NCBI GenBank assembly: GCA_005408345.1
Contig: SEMN01000058.1
Coordinates: 1,698,501 to 1,762,500 of the forward strand
DNA from: Macquaria australasica
Lineage: Eukaryota > Chordata > Actinopteri > Centrarchiformes > Percichthyidae
Direction: 5' to 3'
DNA length: 64,000 nucleotides
A model generated the notes under the pieces. It did no database searches, was not told the DNA's origin, and worked only from the letters and a program-made list of their open reading frames with translations. A program made the translations under genes and the position numbers. Positions 63,401 through 64,000 of the stretch are shown here, in pieces. Position 1 is the first letter of the stretch. Every line of letters starts with the position of its first letter.

Positions 63401-64000
63401 TGAAGGCATGTTATGTAGGACCTCCTGAAATTCTTACCTGATGTGTTAAGCTTGATTTGTACATACATTTCCTTACTTGAAGCTCAGAAATACATACTGT
63501 TAGAGTGGGTACACAAACAGCTTAATCAGTAATACTGTCAGAAAGGACAATGTAGAAGCAACACCTAATAGTGAGGGGAATGATTTTATAGAGCCACCTG
63601 CCACTTCATGGCCACCAAACATTAGGTGCACCCTGGGGTTACTACAGATTCATACAAAATAAGCAGTAATTATGATCAAAGACCCTATTGCCTGGAAATT
63701 ATACTGTGCACAAAAAACAATAGTGGCTTGAGAAACGTGGACATTTGGTGTGGAGCTAAATTTTTCTCTCTCTCTTTTTCCCTTTTTGTTCCCTTCTTTT
63801 TTAGGCTGGCTGACTTCCCTAGCTGCATTTTGCATCCTTCATCTGTATAGCTTCATTATTCGTTGTATTGTATTCTTTGGTTCAACTTTATTTTGAAAAA
63901 TGTAAATAAATAAAGTGAAGTACAATACAACATGACAAAACATGTTCACGTGTCTATATTTACCACACGTATACACTTCCATACCTTGAAAAACTTGTCG
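40959..64000 (-). CDS. CYFIP1: CYFIP1 (Sra-1), WAVE regulatory complex subunit; 958 C-terminal residues in window
   Basis: CYFIP1 binds Rac1-GTP and holds the WAVE complex inactive until Rac signals; it also represses translation through FMRP and eIF4E. Twenty-two complete coding exons plus the end of one more (63985-64000) keep one frame of 958 codons and a stop at 40961-40959. Counting back, residue 1 in the window equals human residue 296, and no net gap occurs up to the stop. The exons are listed in three block entries. It is CYFIP1 rather than CYFIP2 because the C-terminus reads KSGDGE...QSLASS, the middle FHRESFFYTHLLNFS, and another exon GRQEAQKTDSEYRK. CYFIP2 differs at all three places (from memory). 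FNDC9 is nested antisense in one intron. Confidence 0.96.
41643..41932. mobile_element. Inverted-repeat element (MITE-like) in the last CYFIP1 intron
   Basis: The ends are inverted copies of about 45 bases. Both read inward as CAT, then TCTGTATGCTTAATATGAAG, then CTACAG, and end in GGTTAGCTTA, with few differences. The middle contains GGAAACAGCTAAGCTGGCTC and CCAGCACCTCTAAAGCTCGC, wording common to an abundant teleost repeat (from memory). Total about 290 bp, non-coding. No clear target duplication, so the superfamily is unassigned. Confidence 0.75.
42015..42039 (+). repeat. 25-bp exact copy of the NIPA2 exon 4/intron 4 junction
   Basis: Bases 42015-42039 are identical to 39125-39149 in the same orientation. 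The source covers the last 16 bases of NIPA2 coding exon 38980-39140 (encoding KLVDP plus one base) and the first 9 intron bases with the donor site. The copy lies in the last CYFIP1 intron, about 80 bases after the inverted-repeat element. Flanking bases do not match. Confidence 0.85.
43032..44352. repeat. CYFIP1 intron with two degraded teleost repeats
   Basis: From 43071 a stretch starting GGTGATATTCTATAT is followed by TTTCTTATTGTCAA; the same words recur at 61813-61845, so it is a dispersed repeat. From about 43494 to 43802 a second unit has imperfect inverted ends (GGGCTATGTCTAAAATC at the left; GACTGCATCTACAATCGC reading inward from the right) and GCACTATATAGTAAATGGGG near its right end, like a known family of fish elements. 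The remaining bases up to 44352 show no feature. Confidence 0.5.
44683..45326. other. CYFIP1: CYFIP1 intron, no feature seen
   Basis: AT-rich intron of about 640 bases; no repeat boundaries or exon-like frame. Confidence 0.5.
46340..47225. repeat. Teleost interspersed repeat with internal sub-repeats
   Basis: The left part is rich in GCTAACATGCTGA-type words (46380-46510). It is followed by three related sub-units near 46630, 46775 and 47130. Each carries GGGATCACCAAAGTCAT- or CCTCTGGGGACC-like text, then AATGTCTGTA and CAATCCATCCAATAGTTG-like text. The sub-units are diverged copies of one another. The wording matches an abundant fish repeat from memory. A related piece lies at 61920-61980. 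Non-coding, in the FNDC9-containing CYFIP1 intron. Confidence 0.6.
48040..48515 (+). mobile_element. 5'-truncated LINE 3' end (CR1/jockey-like)
   Basis: Bases near 48058-48105 translate to KERYRRSFLPAAV, a typical C-terminal end of fish non-LTR retrotransposon ORF2. An AT-rich 3' UTR follows with a (TA)n run at 48376-48441. Next comes AATTTCCCCGCTGTGGGACA and AATAAAGGCTTATC with a TCTC tail, a common LINE 3' end. Only the 3' portion is present, so it cannot move. Confidence 0.65.
48376..48441. repeat. (TA)n microsatellite
   Basis: About 32 TA units with one interruption, inside the LINE 3' remnant. Confidence 0.95.
49719..50357 (+). CDS. FNDC9: FNDC9, fibronectin type III domain membrane protein, 212 aa, nested in CYFIP1
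   Basis: A single uninterrupted frame. Residues about 1-95 form one fibronectin type III domain: IAVYNISATSARVSWPSSPS, then YDPNWNSLLMGYKRKSFMHE, and TAYFLCVTCQAA. The text PNWNS...GY.R.SF.HEE.(I/V)P is shared with human FNDC9. There is no cleavable signal peptide at the start. One membrane segment follows (LAMGVWLTCCILLLVIAGIL, residues about 107-130), then a hydrophilic cytoplasmic tail rich in Ser/Thr. Its function is unknown. It lies on the opposite strand in the CYFIP1 intron between exons 51749-51662 and 45840-45697. In human, FNDC9 sits in the same way in CYFIP2. A frame on the other strand (50159-49752) is its shadow. Confidence 0.9.
   Translation: MGIAVYNISATSARVSWPSSPSCLDTFYSVMYDPNWNSLLMGYKRKSFMHEERIPVSQTSTHLANLLPQTAYFLCVTCQAANPVRDQCQVFSTLSDSSEGHDRAGWELAMGVWLTCCILLLVIAGILLWGCLHTICSIPSQAADNCHVVTNSTRQDMSGSGRLYTPRSSSEDSAKHATIIQPPLLSAQTSGHIITQDHELRVLAKLSGTEPV
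50468..51085. repeat. 21-bp minisatellite, about 28-29 copies
   Basis: The unit is GTGCTCTCGATTTACTAATT plus C, with variants at a few positions (TTT/TAT/AAA, AACTC/AATTC, ATCTAC). The array starts about 110 bases after the FNDC9 stop codon. Because 21 is a multiple of three, both strands stay open in one frame for long stretches (CSRFTNS repeats on plus, SRARVSK-type repeats on minus). From 51098 to about 51150 degraded copies run in the reverse direction, giving a potential hairpin. Confidence 0.93.
51662..56998 (-). CDS. CYFIP1: CYFIP1 exons for human-equivalent residues 610-892 (WAVE VCA contact region)
   Basis: Exons: 56998-56842, 55594-55498, 54840-54764, 54161-54053, 53950-53831, 53687-53488, 51749-51662. 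In the human complex, residues L697, Y704, L841, F844 and W845 hold the WAVE VCA segment. By counted position these fall on L and Y of LCFDQFVY (exon 54840-54764) and on L, F and W of LHVFWELN (exon 53687-53488). All five are unchanged, so sequestration of the VCA is expected to work as in mammals. Confidence 0.93.
51838..51889. repeat. Interrupted (CA)n microsatellite
   Basis: CA units interrupted by GA steps (CACAGACACA), just upstream on the plus strand of a plain CYFIP1 intron stretch. Confidence 0.93.
52543..53115. repeat. Two degraded teleost repeats in a CYFIP1 intron
   Basis: From 52543 the text GAGCTGAAACGATTAATTGA, then CACTGGTTCCAGCTTCTAAA and TTTTTCACTACTTTCTGACA parallels the repeat at 62969-63272, so both belong to one family; this copy lacks its right end. 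From about 53030 a second unit reads GGGGCTTTTTTGGCCCCTGG, then GGCCCTGGGGCAGTTGCCCA and AATCCAGCCTTGC, another common teleost repeat end (from memory). The rest of the intron to 53487 shows nothing. Confidence 0.5.
55595..56841. other. CYFIP1: CYFIP1 intron, no gene seen
   Basis: AT-rich intron of 1.2 kb with a T-run cluster at 56024-56050. A 158-codon frame at 56530-57006 overlaps exon antisense sequence and is not supported as a gene. Confidence 0.5.
57116..64000 (-). CDS. CYFIP1: CYFIP1 exons for human-equivalent residues 296-609
   Basis: Exons in transcript order: 64000-63985 (partial, DKFFK), 62629-62538, 61416-61299, 60704-60582, 60325-60200, 60099-59933, 58537-58390, 57269-57116. Landmarks are QLQVVPLFGDMQIELSRYIK, then [58 protein letters not shown] and [20 protein letters not shown]. 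The helical fold packs against NCKAP1 in the complex. One donor (exon 58537-58390, GTCTCA) is weak but the frame demands it. Confidence 0.93.
57270..58389. other. CYFIP1: CYFIP1 intron, no feature seen
   Basis: Intron of 1.1 kb, mixed composition, no recognisable gene, RNA or bounded repeat. Confidence 0.5.
58905..59485. repeat. Teleost interspersed repeat (boundaries approximate)
   Basis: The text TTCTAAACGCTCCACTATGT, then GTTGCTAACTTTATCTGTCT, AAAACGACGCTATGAGAGTG and CATTTCACATTACAGGTAGT is wording of an abundant fish repeat recognised from memory. It ends near ATTGAGCATAGCAGCTTTAA. I could not find a clean target duplication. It lies in the CYFIP1 intron between exons 60099-59933 and 58537-58390. 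Confidence 0.55.
61813..62050. repeat. Mosaic of repeat fragments, including a tRNA-SINE-like head
   Basis: Three pieces lie side by side: a copy of the 43071-type repeat at 61813-61845; the end of the 46340-type repeat at about 61920-61980 (CCATCTAATAGTTGTTGATA, then GACCAAAGTGGTGGAC); and a tRNA-like head at about 61993-62045 (AGTAGCTGACCTGTTAGAGC, then AAGGCTGAGTCCTTACCGCA). The last part resembles the start of teleost tRNA-derived SINEs, lacks a full B box, and is not a tRNA gene. Confidence 0.45.
62969..63272. repeat. AT-rich inverted-end teleost repeat
   Basis: The left end reads GCTGAAATGATTAGTCAATT with further ATTAATC/GATTAAT words. The right end reads TAATCAATAATGAAAAGAAT then CGTTAGTTGCTGC, a diverged inverted counterpart of the left. 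Inside are TTTTTCACTATTTCCTGACA and CCAAACATTCCCTTGTTTC, shared with the partial copy at 52543. An A-run interrupts the left arm at 63015-63030. The family is very common in fish genomes (from memory); its class is unassigned. Confidence 0.6.

Noticed and set aside
40959..64000. Assignment of the actin-regulatory gene as CYFIP2, suggested by the nested FNDC9
   Set aside because: The C-terminal KSGDGE...QSLASS, FHRESFFYTHLLNFS and GRQEAQKTD segments are of CYFIP1 type, and the NIPA1-NIPA2 neighbours fit CYFIP1. A few residues (EIFAILNKY, YPLDLYND) look like CYFIP2, so a tree is still worthwhile.
1..64000. A previously unknown multi-gene system
   Set aside because: All well-supported coding sequence belongs to HERC2, NIPA1, NIPA2, CYFIP1 and FNDC9. 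The remaining sequence is introns, UTRs and repeats.

Overview
The window is nuclear DNA from a ray-finned fish, most likely a percomorph teleost. The coding exons are vertebrate. Introns are short for genes of this size, and several intronic repeats are of kinds common in teleost genomes. There are four known protein-coding loci plus one gene nested in an intron. The species cannot be named from the sequence.

Layout. Positions 1-32250 (minus strand) hold HERC2, a giant HECT-type E3 ligase and scaffold protein. The 5' non-coding exon and 72 consecutive coding exons were placed by eye. Their lengths keep one open frame for exactly 3801 codons, from the start codon at 31104 to the window edge. 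The third RCC1-like domain and the catalytic HECT domain lie beyond base 1. Positions 32250-33660 form a divergent intergenic promoter region. NIPA1 (CDS 33661-35601, 308 aa) and NIPA2 (CDS 37714-39985, 368 aa) follow in tandem on the plus strand. They are paralogous magnesium transporters with the same intron phases. CYFIP1 (40959-64000, minus strand) converges on NIPA2; the 958 C-terminal residues are here and about 295 N-terminal residues lie beyond base 64000. FNDC9 (49719-50357, plus strand) sits antisense inside a CYFIP1 intron, and a 21-bp minisatellite lies directly behind it.

How the genes relate. NIPA2, NIPA1 and CYFIP1 belong to the block that maps to human 15q11.2, and HERC2 is a few megabases away in human 15q13. 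Here HERC2 is head-to-head with NIPA1, with no intervening gene. CYFIP1 is the Rac1-binding subunit of the WAVE actin-regulatory complex, the NIPA proteins are membrane transporters, and HERC2 acts in ubiquitin signalling. They share a neighbourhood rather than one pathway.

Mobile DNA is modest: a non-autonomous hAT element with an intact 8-bp target duplication, a TTAA-flanked miniature element, an inverted-repeat element in the last CYFIP1 intron, a truncated LINE 3' end, and several degraded teleost repeats. I found no CRISPR array, intact tRNA or rRNA gene, or unknown multi-gene system. The observations most worth checking are FNDC9 inside CYFIP1 (in human it lies in CYFIP2), a 25-bp exact copy of a NIPA2 exon-intron junction in the last CYFIP1 intron, and the minisatellite behind FNDC9.
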